A stretch of 35,547 nt of DNA from NCBI GenBank assembly GCA_947167215.1, contig CAMVHE010000027.1:1-35547 (forward strand), in the 5' to 3' direction. This document shows positions 1 through 7,633 of this stretch, one piece after another. Both the position numbers and the translations under genes were made by a program. This DNA is from an uncultured Clostridia bacterium (lineage in GTDB: Bacteria > Bacillota > Clostridia > Christensenellales > Aristaeellaceae). How positions within the stretch are numbered: the first letter of the stretch is position 1; every line of letters begins with the position of its first letter. The notes below the pieces were generated by a model. It had not been told where the DNA came from, did no database searches, and saw nothing but the letters and a program-made list of their open reading frames with translations.

Positions 1-193
1 AAAATGAGAAGCCAGGCAAAGGAAAGTAGAATCAAGCCTCCCGGGACAACAAATTAAAAAAATAGGGTTTGTTAAGCAGACACTAAGTATATCTGAAGCA
101 TTTTACGCTCTTCACTGCTGATATAATCATCCAGAATACTTTTGCATAAAATGGTTTTCTAATATAATAATCCATTCCCCAACGAATAAAAAA

Positions 194-209
194 TGTTTCA
201 CGTGAAACA
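194..209. other. parS: parS site 1 (exact consensus)
   Basis: Perfect 16-bp palindrome TGTTTCACGTGAAACA, identical to the Bacillus-type ParB (Spo0J) binding consensus. AAAA/TTTT flanks extend it to a 24-bp palindrome (190-213). It is the outlying member of the cluster. Confidence 0.9.
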
Positions 210-357
210 TTTTGGGGAATCCGATGACTGCTTCGAGTTTCATTGGATTCAAAACTGTTTTTTAATCGCATATTTCATTTTTTTGATCTTGGTATATTCA
301 TACGGTAGAAGCATCCTCTTCCCTACCGTTATTCGATATATCTGAAGCATCCTGGCT

Positions 358-449
358 ATCAGTAATATCTTTAAGTCTTTCCAGGTACTAGCACTCCTGT
401 CACAAGAGGTTACTGTTCCTGCTTCTGTAGGATATTACTGATTTTTTTT
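358..449 (+). terminator. Long-loop inverted repeat with T-run
   Basis: Perfect 12-bp arms at 358-369 (ATCAGTAATATC) and 431-442 enclose a 61-nt loop, followed by eight T's (442-449). Read on the plus strand this looks like an intrinsic terminator or the 3' end of a structured small RNA whose start lies to the left. A second stem, ACGGTAG/CTACCGT (302-308/323-329), lies just upstream. No gene that it would terminate is visible in the window. Confidence 0.5.
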
Positions 450-510
450 GTACTGTATGTAAGCTACTTTAACCAAGGATTACAACAGGTTTTCCCGGAA
501 CAGGTAAGAT

Positions 511-540
511 ACAAAAAAGAAAACTCCCGAAGGAGTTTTC
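511..540 (-). terminator. UUCG-loop intrinsic terminator on the minus strand
   Basis: On the minus strand the stem GAAAACTCC, loop TTCG and GGAGTTTTC (519-540) are followed by a T-rich run (511-518). The 9-bp stem with a UUCG tetraloop is typical of an efficient terminator. The nearest minus-strand gene is mnmE, about 1 kb upstream across the parS array, so the mnmE transcript or an unseen small RNA may end here. Confidence 0.65.
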
Positions 541-757
541 ACATATAAGGAACACAATGCCACTGTTCAGGATTACTTCTTTGCTATATGTTTCGTGTGA
601 CAAAAGCAGGATTTCTCACCTCACCATTCAGACCACTGAAAACAATCCAAGGTTATCTGTTCTATGTCTTATACATCAGTGGTACAGCCATCAGCCATCT
701 GGTAAATGATTTTTTGACTGGAAAATTTCCATTTTGCAGGCAATGCAAACATATGAT

Positions 758-773
758 TGTTCAACGTGAAACA
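758..773. other. parS: Degenerate parS site 2
   Basis: TGTTCAACGTGAAACA differs from the consensus at positions 5 and 6; the right half is intact. It lies 49 bp before the next exact site and outside the regular spacing, so it may be a weak or decayed site. Confidence 0.55.
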
Positions 774-806
774 TTTACACTTTTCTGACGTCCTTTCCGG
801 TTAAAT

Positions 807-822
807 TGTTTCACGTGAAACA
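807..822. other. parS: parS site 3 (exact consensus)
   Basis: Perfect TGTTTCACGTGAAACA followed by TTTT. First of five sites spaced 175, 174, 194 and 179 bp apart. Confidence 0.9.
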
Positions 823-981
823 TTTTTAATTTGCTGATCTCCGAAGGAACCCCAATTAAAGATTTATCATTTCCCAGAAATAACAAGCGGATGTTTCTTC
901 TTCCTATGCTGCTTTCTGCTTTATCGATACTTTTTTAAGTAGAAACAACCTGCTCTTTTGGAATATCTGAATTGACATGAT

Positions 982-997
982 TGTTTCACGTGAAACA
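982..997. other. parS: parS site 4 (exact consensus)
   Basis: Perfect 16-bp parS palindrome followed by TTTT, 175 bp after the previous exact site. Confidence 0.9.
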
Positions 998-1155
998 TTT
1001 TGTCATTGCTTCAGACTTAAGAACGGTTACTACTGATTTGTTTTTGCCTCTATGAAAACACTTGTCTTGTCCATTTGTATTTACTCTCAGATAAATTTTC
1101 AATTCTTATAGAACACTTTTTAAAGAGCTAGACACTGCATAAAAGCCGGATTGAT

Positions 1156-1171
1156 TGTTTCACGTGAAACA
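1156..1171. other. parS: parS site 5 (exact consensus)
   Basis: Perfect 16-bp parS palindrome followed by TTTT, 174 bp after the previous site. Confidence 0.9.
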
Positions 1172-1349
1172 TTTTCTGCCGTAAGTATTCTGTTGAACAA
1201 ATCTTTTCTTTCCCTTTGAATTACAAAGATAGTAAGGTCTTTGCTTCCATGAAGGCTTATAGATGTTTTCATCCAAGAACAAATAGCACAATAAGCTTTC
1301 GGTAACACAGAGTTGTCCCCTATCAGCAACTTTTGCCGGTTCATAAGAA

Positions 1350-1365
1350 TATTTCACGTGAAACA
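1350..1365. other. parS: parS site 6 (one mismatch)
   Basis: TATTTCACGTGAAACA has one mismatch (G to A at position 2) and keeps the CACGTG core. It is followed by TTTT and keeps the array register, 194 bp after the previous site. Confidence 0.8.
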
Positions 1366-1528
1366 TTTTTCCGTCTTTTTATCAAATACTTTTACAGAAT
1401 TTGAGTCTCTGTTCTTCAATGTTGGTTCTGGAAATATTATCTTTTTAAAACTCAAAATGTCTCCCGCAGTTGAATTACTGTAAACTGATGCTATAGGGAT
1501 TATTTTCTGTCGTCTGTCAGAGTTAAAA

Positions 1529-1544
1529 TGTTTCACGTGAAACA
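1529..1544. other. parS: parS site 7 (exact consensus), abutting mnmE stop
   Basis: Perfect parS. With AAAA/TTTT flanks it forms a 24-bp palindrome (1525-1548) whose last base is part of the mnmE stop codon, so the array begins exactly where mnmE ends. Confidence 0.9.
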
Positions 1545-1547
1545 TTT

Positions 1548-2888
1548 TTATTTTCCCACACAGAATCGGGAGAATACTTCATCGATGATCGTATCGTTTA
1601 CATTATCTCCGATAATAGAAGATATTTCCTGAAGAGCATTTTCCAGATCAACACCTATCAGTTCAAGCGGTAAATGATTGCTTATCGTTTTCTGCGCTTC
1701 CTGAAGAGCATCACAGGTCCTCTTTGCTGCCAGTATATGCCGATGCTGAGATAAGATGCCTGTTTCGATGTTCTGCGCTTTCACGATGTCATAAAGCGCG
1801 TTTTTGAATTCTTCGAGGCCCTGTTTCATTTCTGCACTGATCTGTAATATGGGGATACCTTCATACTTCTCCTGTAAAGCAGTAAAAGAAACCGGCCCGG
1901 TAATATCATTTTTATTAATCAGAATCAGATCAGGCTGGGTATATATATCATTAAGATCGTCAAAATTAGATCCATCAAGCACAAGGACTTTGACATTCGC
2001 ATTTTGAATAGCATTCTGGGAACGTTCAATACCAATTTTTTCGACAATGTCATTGGATTCCTGCAAACCGGCAGTATCATAAAAGGAAAAGGAAATACCG
2101 TGAATTTCAATGGTTTCCTTCAGAATATCCCTGGTTGTTCCGGGAACAGAAGTAACGATAGCGCGATTTTGGCGAACCATCGCATTGAACAGCGTGCTTT
2201 TGCCTGCATTCGGTTTTCCGAACAGAACGACGCTTACACCCTCGTTTTCAACATATTCCTTTCTTTCATTGCATTCCTTTTTGATTCGGGTGACCAGTTG
2301 GTCTATCTGATTATAGAGCTCATCTGCGGAAATATCTTCATCCACTTCATCCGGAAAATCAATGACAGCAGCAACAGTTGAAATCATATCCAGAATATTC
2401 TCTCGAATTTCATAGATAAAGGAAGATATTCCCCCATTAAGCTGACGTAGAGCATTCACCCTGGAAAACTCATTTTTAGAAGAAATTATTTTCATAACGC
2501 CTTCTGCCTGTGCAAGGTCCAGCCTGCCATTTACAAAAGCGCGATATGTAAATTCACCGGCTTCTGCCGGCCTTGCTCCATTGGCAATAATCAGAGAAAT
2601 GATCTGTCCGACAATAAACTGAGAACCATGGCAATGTATTTCCACTACATCTTCTCGGGTGTATGTCTTCGGCTTATTCATGACCACAGCCATGCATTCA
2701 TCAATAGCTGTCTCTCCATCGTATATTTTCCCATAAACCATCATATGATCCTTCAGCATATCGGAAGGATGAAAAATGGACTTGGCGATTTTTATACTCT
2801 CCGGTCCGCTGATTCGTACAATTGCAATACCGCCCTCTCCGGGAACTGTTGCCTGGGCTACAATCGTATCATTTGTTTGAAAAATCAT
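1548..2888 (-). CDS. mnmE: tRNA modification GTPase MnmE (TrmE)
   Basis: MnmE works with MnmG to install the carboxymethylaminomethyl group at U34 of certain tRNAs. The 446-residue product is full length. It has an N-terminal formyl-THF-binding-like domain, a helical domain and an inserted G domain: GKPNAGKS at about 224-231, VPGTTRD near 248-254, DTAG at 271-274 and NKND at 325-328. It ends with the catalytic C-terminal motif CVGK. I chose the ATG at 2888 (MIFQTNDTIVA), which has GAGGA upstream. A GTG four codons earlier is in frame but would overlap that site. The usual neighbours (mnmG, rsmG, yidC, rnpA) are not beside it here. The gene diverges from guaA and its stop touches the last parS site. 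Confidence 0.97.
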   Translation of the reverse strand: MIFQTNDTIVAQATVPGEGGIAIVRISGPESIKIAKSIFHPSDMLKDHMMVYGKIYDGETAIDECMAVVMNKPKTYTREDVVEIHCHGSQFIVGQIISLIIANGARPAEAGEFTYRAFVNGRLDLAQAEGVMKIISSKNEFSRVNALRQLNGGISSFIYEIRENILDMISTVAAVIDFPDEVDEDISADELYNQIDQLVTRIKKECNERKEYVENEGVSVVLFGKPNAGKSTLFNAMVRQNRAIVTSVPGTTRDILKETIEIHGISFSFYDTAGLQESNDIVEKIGIERSQNAIQNANVKVLVLDGSNFDDLNDIYTQPDLILINKNDITGPVSFTALQEKYEGIPILQISAEMKQGLEEFKNALYDIVKAQNIETGILSQHRHILAAKRTCDALQEAQKTISNHLPLELIGVDLENALQEISSIIGDNVNDTIIDEVFSRFCVGK

Positions 2889-2905
2889 GGTTGTCCTCAC
2901 ATTCC

Positions 2906-2934
2906 TTGATTTTGTTTCCTGTATCCTGTAAAAT
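2906..2934 (+). promoter_or_regulatory. Likely guaA promoter
   Basis: TTGATT (2906-2911), a 17-bp spacer and TAAAAT (2929-2934) fit a sigma-A promoter, with a start expected near 2941 and a leader of about 30 nt. It lies in the short gap between divergent mnmE and guaA. No purine riboswitch is visible, and the gap is too short for one. Confidence 0.5.
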
Positions 2935-2970
2935 ACGCAATGCTATTCTAGGACAAGGGGGAATTTCTTT

Positions 2971-4518
2971 TTGAAAGGCATTCAGAAAATACTGGTTTTT
3001 GATTTTGGTGGACAGTACACACAGCTGATCGCCAGACGGATACGCGAAATGCATGTATACTGTGAAGTAGTTCCATATTCTGTTTCAATGGATGAAATCT
3101 TGTCACATAACGCACAGGGCTACATCTTTTCAGGGGGACCTGCTTCCGTTCTGGATGCAGACGCTCCTTCCATTAACCCTCGCATCTTTGAACAGAATGT
3201 TCCCATTTTGGGAATCTGTTACGGAATGCAGCTTACTGCCCACTTATTAGGAGGAACTGTTGAAAAAGCCGCTCATCGGGAATATGGAAAAGTCACTGCC
3301 CATTTTAATGTTTCTCCTCTATTTAAAAATATGCCTAAGGAATCCATAGTCTGGATGAGTCATACTTTTCAGGTAACAAAAGTCCCTGAAGGATTTGTTT
3401 CGATTTCAACCAGTCAGAATTGCCCTTTCTGCGCCATGCAGAACGAAGAGAAAAAAATCTATGCGGTCCAGTTTCATCCGGAAGTGACCCACACTCAGAT
3501 GGGAAATACTCTTTTGCATAATTTCCTTTATGAAATTTGCGGATGTGTCGGAGATTGGACGACTCAGTATTTTATCGACCAATCGGTTGAATCCATTCGG
3601 GAAAGGGTTGGCGACGGCCATGTTCTTCTGGGACTCTCCGGAGGAGTAGACTCTTCTGTTGCCGCAGCGCTGCTGTATAAAGCCATTGGAAATCACCTTG
3701 TTTGTGTTTATGTGGATCATGGTTTCATGCGTAAAAATGAAACCGAAGAAGTCCGTGATGTATTTACCCGGGTGTTTCCTGTAAACCTTGTAACAGTAGA
3801 TGCAAAAAAACGTTTTCTGAATGAACTCAGAGGGATCACCTATTCCGAAGAGAAAAGAAAGATAATCGGCAAAGAGTTTGTTGCCTGTTTTGCAGATGCA
3901 GCAAGACAGCTGCAGGATGTTACTTTTCTGGCGCAGGGCACAATCTATCCTGATGTCATTGAATCCGGTTCAAACAAAGGGAGCGCTGTCATCAAATCCC
4001 ATCACAATGTAGGCGGTCTTCCAAAGGATGTAACCGACAAATTTACAGGCGGCATTCTGGAACCGCTGCGGATGCTCTTTAAGGATGAAGTACGGGAAGT
4101 CGGCACTGCACTGGGTTTGCCGAATTCGCTCGTATGGCGTCAGCCTTTCCCCGGCCCCGGCCTGGCAATTCGGATTATGGGAGAAATAACGGAAGACAAG
4201 CTTTTTATCGTCAGAGAAAGCGATGCAATATTGCGTGAGGAATTTGCCGTAAACGGTTTGGATCGCAAAGTAAATCAGTATTTTACGGTTCTGACGAATA
4301 CGCAGACTGTCGGCGTTATGGGAGATGAAAGAACCCTTGAAAATGTATTGGCGGTCCGTGCCGTTTCCACTTCAGACTTCATGACTGCAGACTGGTATAA
4401 AGTTCCTTATGATGTACTGGAAAAAGTATCCACACGCATCATCAATGAAGTCCCCCATGTCAATCGTATTGTATATGATATTACTTCCAAGCCTCCGGCA
4501 ACGGTTGAGTGGGAATAA
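2971..4518 (+). CDS. guaA: GMP synthase (glutamine-hydrolysing)
   Basis: Converts XMP to GMP using ATP and glutamine. The 515-residue protein has both halves. The class I glutamine amidotransferase domain has nucleophile Cys83 in GICYGMQ and His169/Glu171 in QFHPEVTH. The ATP pyrophosphatase domain has SGGVDSS at about 223-229. The C-terminal dimerisation domain ends TVEWE. The start codon is TTG, supported by AAGGGGG at 2955-2961 nine bases upstream and by the family's usual N terminus (KILVFDFGGQYTQLIARRIRE). A hairpin terminator follows about 180 bp downstream. Confidence 0.98.
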   Translation: MKGIQKILVFDFGGQYTQLIARRIREMHVYCEVVPYSVSMDEILSHNAQGYIFSGGPASVLDADAPSINPRIFEQNVPILGICYGMQLTAHLLGGTVEKAAHREYGKVTAHFNVSPLFKNMPKESIVWMSHTFQVTKVPEGFVSISTSQNCPFCAMQNEEKKIYAVQFHPEVTHTQMGNTLLHNFLYEICGCVGDWTTQYFIDQSVESIRERVGDGHVLLGLSGGVDSSVAAALLYKAIGNHLVCVYVDHGFMRKNETEEVRDVFTRVFPVNLVTVDAKKRFLNELRGITYSEEKRKIIGKEFVACFADAARQLQDVTFLAQGTIYPDVIESGSNKGSAVIKSHHNVGGLPKDVTDKFTGGILEPLRMLFKDEVREVGTALGLPNSLVWRQPFPGPGLAIRIMGEITEDKLFIVRESDAILREEFAVNGLDRKVNQYFTVLTNTQTVGVMGDERTLENVLAVRAVSTSDFMTADWYKVPYDVLEKVSTRIINEVPHVNRIVYDITSKPPATVEWE

Positions 4519-4900
4519 GTGCCAGAAAGGCAAACCCCCTTATGCCACAACGCATTCATCCCTCTTCAAAGTGAATCCGATAAAGAAATGTAAAGCTTTC
4601 CAAGAATATTTTACATTGATCCTGCATCCAGTGGTTGTGGGGTTGAGAAACCGAAAACGAAAATAGAATCAGAAAAAACTACAGATTTGTATGTTTCAGC
4701 TCTCCGCTGTGGATTCCGAAACTCGGAGAGCTTTTCTTCGACTTCCTGTGTTCACATTCTTCTTTGTGTGCCCGGAGTGGAAAAGATTCATTATTCGTTC
4801 ACATTTTGGGGATACTTCCTTTAAGGATCATTTTAGGATTCAGATGTATTCTCTGATTGTCGAAGGAAAACAGTGAGCTTCGACAGAAGAGGAGATGCAG
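4519..4900. other. Intergenic stretch after guaA, no gene seen
   Basis: Contains the probable guaA terminator (4698-4735) and an 8-bp inverted repeat TGTCGAAG/CTTCGACA (4858-4865/4878-4885) just before the ribosome binding site of the broken gene that follows. The repeat could be an operator or mask translation. Short open frames here have no supporting signals. Confidence 0.5.
4698..4735 (+). terminator. Probable guaA terminator
   Basis: AGCTCTCCG (4698-4706) pairs with CGGAGAGCT (4724-4732) across a 17-nt loop, followed by TTTTCTTC. Confidence 0.65.
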
Positions 4901-5222
4901 ATGAAGAAACACGCTCTGATCATAAATCTTCTGAACGATTTGCTGATAACCGTATAAACTCTGGTTGTGTTTTGTTCCACCATGTGCTGCTCCGGCAGCA
5001 GCAAGCTCTTTGCTTTCGTGGAAGCATCCGAAAACAAGTCCGCCACAGGCATCGTCGCTGCCGGATATGAACCCGGTGTTCTCTACAAGGGTCTTGGCAC
5101 GGAACAGATTTTTTATCAAGCAATTGCACTTTATCAGAAAACCGCAGCGTATGAAAGAGGATGCCATCGATGCGCTTGTTCGGCTGAATATGACGAATGG
5201 AATTTCCAAGGAACTGGAGTGA
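4901..5222 (+). pseudogene. Broken small lipoprotein-like gene
   Basis: An ATG at 4901 behind AGAGGAG starts MKKHALIINLLNDLLITV and meets a TAA at 4955. Reading on in the same frame gives a hydrophobic, cysteine-containing stretch (TLVVFCSTMCCSGSS), then a plausible globular part (KLFAFVEASENKSATGIV, then YEPGVLYKGLGTEQIFYQAI). Near 5150 the sensible reading moves by one base to MKEDAIDALVRLNMTNG, ending at TGA 5220-5222, seven bases before the next ATG. One stop plus one frameshift would rebuild a protein of about 107 residues with a signal-peptide-like start. I do not recognise the family. Sequencing error is an alternative, but two independent lesions make decay more likely. Its end overlaps the ribosome binding region of the next gene, suggesting they were one operon. 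Confidence 0.5.
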
Positions 5223-5228
5223 TTCTAC

Positions 5229-6689
5229 ATGACTCGATCCCGAAAAAATACCCTGCAGGCACTGTATTGTCTTCTGCTCTCCTGTGGAGTATTGACTATC
5301 TGTTCAAAAAATTCTTTCCTGTATCCGCTGAACGATTGGGTGGATGTCAACTGCTTTTTCACGATCGGCCGCGGAATACGTCACGGGCTCGTACCTTATC
5401 TGGATCTGTATGATCAGAAAGGGCCGCTGCTGTATTTTGTCTACGCGTTGGCAGCCCTGATTTCCGAGAACAGTTTTCTGGGTGTCTTTTTGATCGAAGT
5501 AATCCTGTATGCCTTCTTTCTCTTTTACAGCGGCCGCATCGCAGAGACGCTTTCCGGTTTCCCGGCGGCTTTCTTCCTCACAGCTGCCGGAACCGGGATC
5601 GCCGTTCCGCTGACGCCAGCGTTTTCTCACGGCGGAAGCGCGGAGGAGTTTTTCCTGCCTGTGCTTGCAGCTTCCCTGTACCTGGTGCTGAAAACCGTAC
5701 GGGAGAGAACGCCCATGAACTGGAAGCAGGGAGTGCTGATGGGACTTTTTGCTGCAGCCGCATTTTGGACCAAATACACCTTCTGTGGACTCTTTGCCGG
5801 CCTTGCGGCTGCCGTGCTGATTATTTATCCGGTTGAAGGCAAAACCAAAGAGCTGCTGAGGCTGATCCTCTGCTTCCTGGCGGGATTCCTCTCCCTCTCC
5901 GCCGTCATTCTCCTCTGGTATCTGGTCCGCGGAGGCTTGCCGGCCCTGTGGAATGCCTATTTTATCGACAATCTGACCAGCTACTCCCATAATATCCGCG
6001 GCGGGAATTATCCGGATCCCCTCCCGAATCTGCTGAACAATCTTCCCTGGTCCATACCTCTGTTTCTGGGGCTGACGGCGCTGCTGCTGCAGATTCGGAA
6101 ACAATGGCGTGAATTTCTGGCGGTTCTTCTCAGCTCCGTCGGGTTGTTTGTCTTCACTTACTGGAGCGGCAGAAAGTACCCCTACTACGCACTGGTCATG
6201 GCTTCCTTCGCACCCGTCGGATACGGAATGATGTTCCAGTTGATTCCGGACGCGGTGAAAACAAAGCGAGGATTCAGACGCGCCGTGGCAGGAGCGGCAG
6301 CGCTGATTGCGGTGCTTAGTCCATTCGCAGCCCGTGCCTGGAGCAGAAATATCTATCTGATGAAAATTTCCAAGGAAGACACTCCCCAGTACCGTTTCGG
6401 GAAAATCATCAGCGCATCGGAGGATGCAACACTCCTGAATTACGGATTCCTGGATGGCGGTTTTTATTTTGCTTCGGGTTCCCTGCCGGTCACCCGTTTT
6501 TTCTGCACCCTGAACAATGATCTCCCCGAGATGGAAAGGGAGCATAGCACTGCCATCGCGGAGGGAAAAACCAACTATGTCATCGTCCGTGGCAAACGAA
6601 AGGGCCTGGAAAACTACCAGCTGATTGATGAATGCAGCATGTTCTTCGAGGGCTGGGAATGGACCTATTATCTGTACCGCCGGCCCTGA
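5229..6689 (+). CDS. GT-C-like polytopic membrane glycosyltransferase
   Basis: A 486-residue membrane protein with about ten hydrophobic segments and a soluble C-terminal tail. Near the N terminus, about residues 37-68, it has an acidic loop, DWVDVNCFFTIGRG, followed by PYLDLYDQKGPLLYF. This is the layout of the catalytic Asp loop in GT-C enzymes (ArnT/PMT-like) that use lipid-linked sugars at the outer membrane face. A loop with TSYSHNIRGGNYPDP follows later. By eye its DNA is richer in G+C than the flanking genes, hinting at a separate origin. GGAG lies at a suitable distance before the ATG. The donor and acceptor cannot be inferred. The family level is fairly firm; the enzyme activity is inferred. 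Confidence 0.75.
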   Translation: MTRSRKNTLQALYCLLLSCGVLTICSKNSFLYPLNDWVDVNCFFTIGRGIRHGLVPYLDLYDQKGPLLYFVYALAALISENSFLGVFLIEVILYAFFLFYSGRIAETLSGFPAAFFLTAAGTGIAVPLTPAFSHGGSAEEFFLPVLAASLYLVLKTVRERTPMNWKQGVLMGLFAAAAFWTKYTFCGLFAGLAAAVLIIYPVEGKTKELLRLILCFLAGFLSLSAVILLWYLVRGGLPALWNAYFIDNLTSYSHNIRGGNYPDPLPNLLNNLPWSIPLFLGLTALLLQIRKQWREFLAVLLSSVGLFVFTYWSGRKYPYYALVMASFAPVGYGMMFQLIPDAVKTKRGFRRAVAGAAALIAVLSPFAARAWSRNIYLMKISKEDTPQYRFGKIISASEDATLLNYGFLDGGFYFASGSLPVTRFFCTLNNDLPEMEREHSTAIAEGKTNYVIVRGKRKGLENYQLIDECSMFFEGWEWTYYLYRRP

Positions 6690-6769
6690 TCGGCAAAACA
6701 ACGATGCCTCAGAAATTCATTGAGGAAAAGGCATATCATCCGGCTGCATTGAATGGAAAACAATATCTC

Positions 6770-6808
6770 AATCCCAGAATTTATGACTTCTGGGATTATT
6801 TTATTATT
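6770..6808 (+). terminator. Intrinsic terminator
   Basis: AATCCCAGAA (6770-6779) and TTCTGGGATT (6788-6797) form a perfect 10-bp stem with an 8-nt loop, followed by ATTTTATTATT. It closes the unit containing the 5229 gene. Confidence 0.8.
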
Positions 6809-7057
6809 ACATAAAAAATAAATAACCAAATAAATCATTTAAGAGAGCATGATCCCCTGCCGCATGCTGCACACAGACTGCTCTGTTTATTCCGATATAA
6901 AGATTCGCCATTGATTCATATAAGATTCTTTTTCTGCCTGTTCTCTGCAGGCACATGGATTCTATCAAATCTTATTTGGCATGTAAAGATGGATTCTTTT
7001 GCTTTTTTGTTGTATACTGCATTAGATTTCTTTTTTACACTTACAGGAGGAACTTCC

Positions 7058-7633
7058 ATGTTTTCTCTTTTTAATGGATTCTTCGACCTTGCCCCGCAGA
7101 CTACTCCAAGACTTCTGCTGCGGAAAATGACGATGAAAGATGCACAGGATATTTTTGCTTACAGCCAGGATCCTGAAGTTGCAAGACATGTGCTGTGGGA
7201 TGCCCAGAAATCACTGAATGAAGCAAAAGACTATATCCGCTATATGCGCAAAAGGTACTTTTACAATCAGCCTTCCAGCTGGGGAATCATCTATCAGAAA
7301 ACCGGCCGACTGATTGGTACCATCGGATATATGGATTATGATGAGAATAACAGCACCGTAGAGGTCGGATATTCCCTCTCCCGCCATTACTGGAATCAAG
7401 GTCTCATGACCGAAGCTTTGCAGAAAGTCATAGAAGTCAGCTTTGAAGAACTGGAAATACACCGTATTGAAGCACAGCATGAAATCGACAATCCTTCTTC
7501 CGGCCGGGTCATGGAAAAGTGCGGCATGAAGAAAGAAGGCGTCCTGCGGGAGCGTCTTTATAATAAAGGAAAATATGCCGATATGGTACTCTATTCCATC
7601 TTGCGTAATGAATATGACAGAAAGGCTTTATAA
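7058..7633 (+). CDS. GNAT acetyltransferase, RimJ/RimL type
   Basis: A 191-residue GCN5-related N-acetyltransferase of the ribosomal-protein/protein N-acetyltransferase class. It begins MFSLFNGFFDLAPQTTPRLL and has the typical TPRLLLRKMTMKDAQDIF opening, a central sheet with IGTIGYMDYDENNSTVEVGY, an acetyl-CoA loop region (NQGLMTEALQKVI) and the end SGRVMEKCGMKKEGVLRERL. I use the ATG at 7058, because ACAGGAGG lies six bases upstream; the longer frame from 6911 adds a sequence without family resemblance. Its stop overlaps the next start (TAATG), so it is translationally coupled to two GT-C-like genes. It may acetylate an amino sugar or a protein; the substrate is unknown. Confidence 0.85.
   Translation: MFSLFNGFFDLAPQTTPRLLLRKMTMKDAQDIFAYSQDPEVARHVLWDAQKSLNEAKDYIRYMRKRYFYNQPSSWGIIYQKTGRLIGTIGYMDYDENNSTVEVGYSLSRHYWNQGLMTEALQKVIEVSFEELEIHRIEAQHEIDNPSSGRVMEKCGMKKEGVLRERLYNKGKYADMVLYSILRNEYDRKAL

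Larger units (their letters stand above)
1..1547. other. Non-coding parS-rich intergenic region
   Basis: No convincing gene is visible here. Short open frames exist on both strands, but they lack ribosome binding sites, and several begin inside parS palindromes, which translate as FHVKHF-like strings. The region holds seven parS-like sites, one long-loop inverted repeat with a T-run (358-449) and one minus-strand UUCG-loop terminator (511-540). A 14-bp direct repeat, TATATCTGAAGCAT, occurs at 88-101 and 337-350. No good DnaA box (TTATNCACA) was seen. Its likely role is a centromere-like loading zone for ParB (and SMC) near the replication origin. Confidence 0.8.

Noticed and set aside
1354-1545. 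Small minus-strand open frame just after mnmE starting inside a parS site
   Set aside because: The start comes from the palindrome itself, no ribosome binding site precedes it, and similar FHVKHF openings arise at other parS sites.
5304-6701. 465-codon open frame antisense to the GT-C gene
   Set aside because: Low-complexity Gln/Arg/Glu-rich translation and no start signals; it is the antisense shadow of a clear membrane protein.
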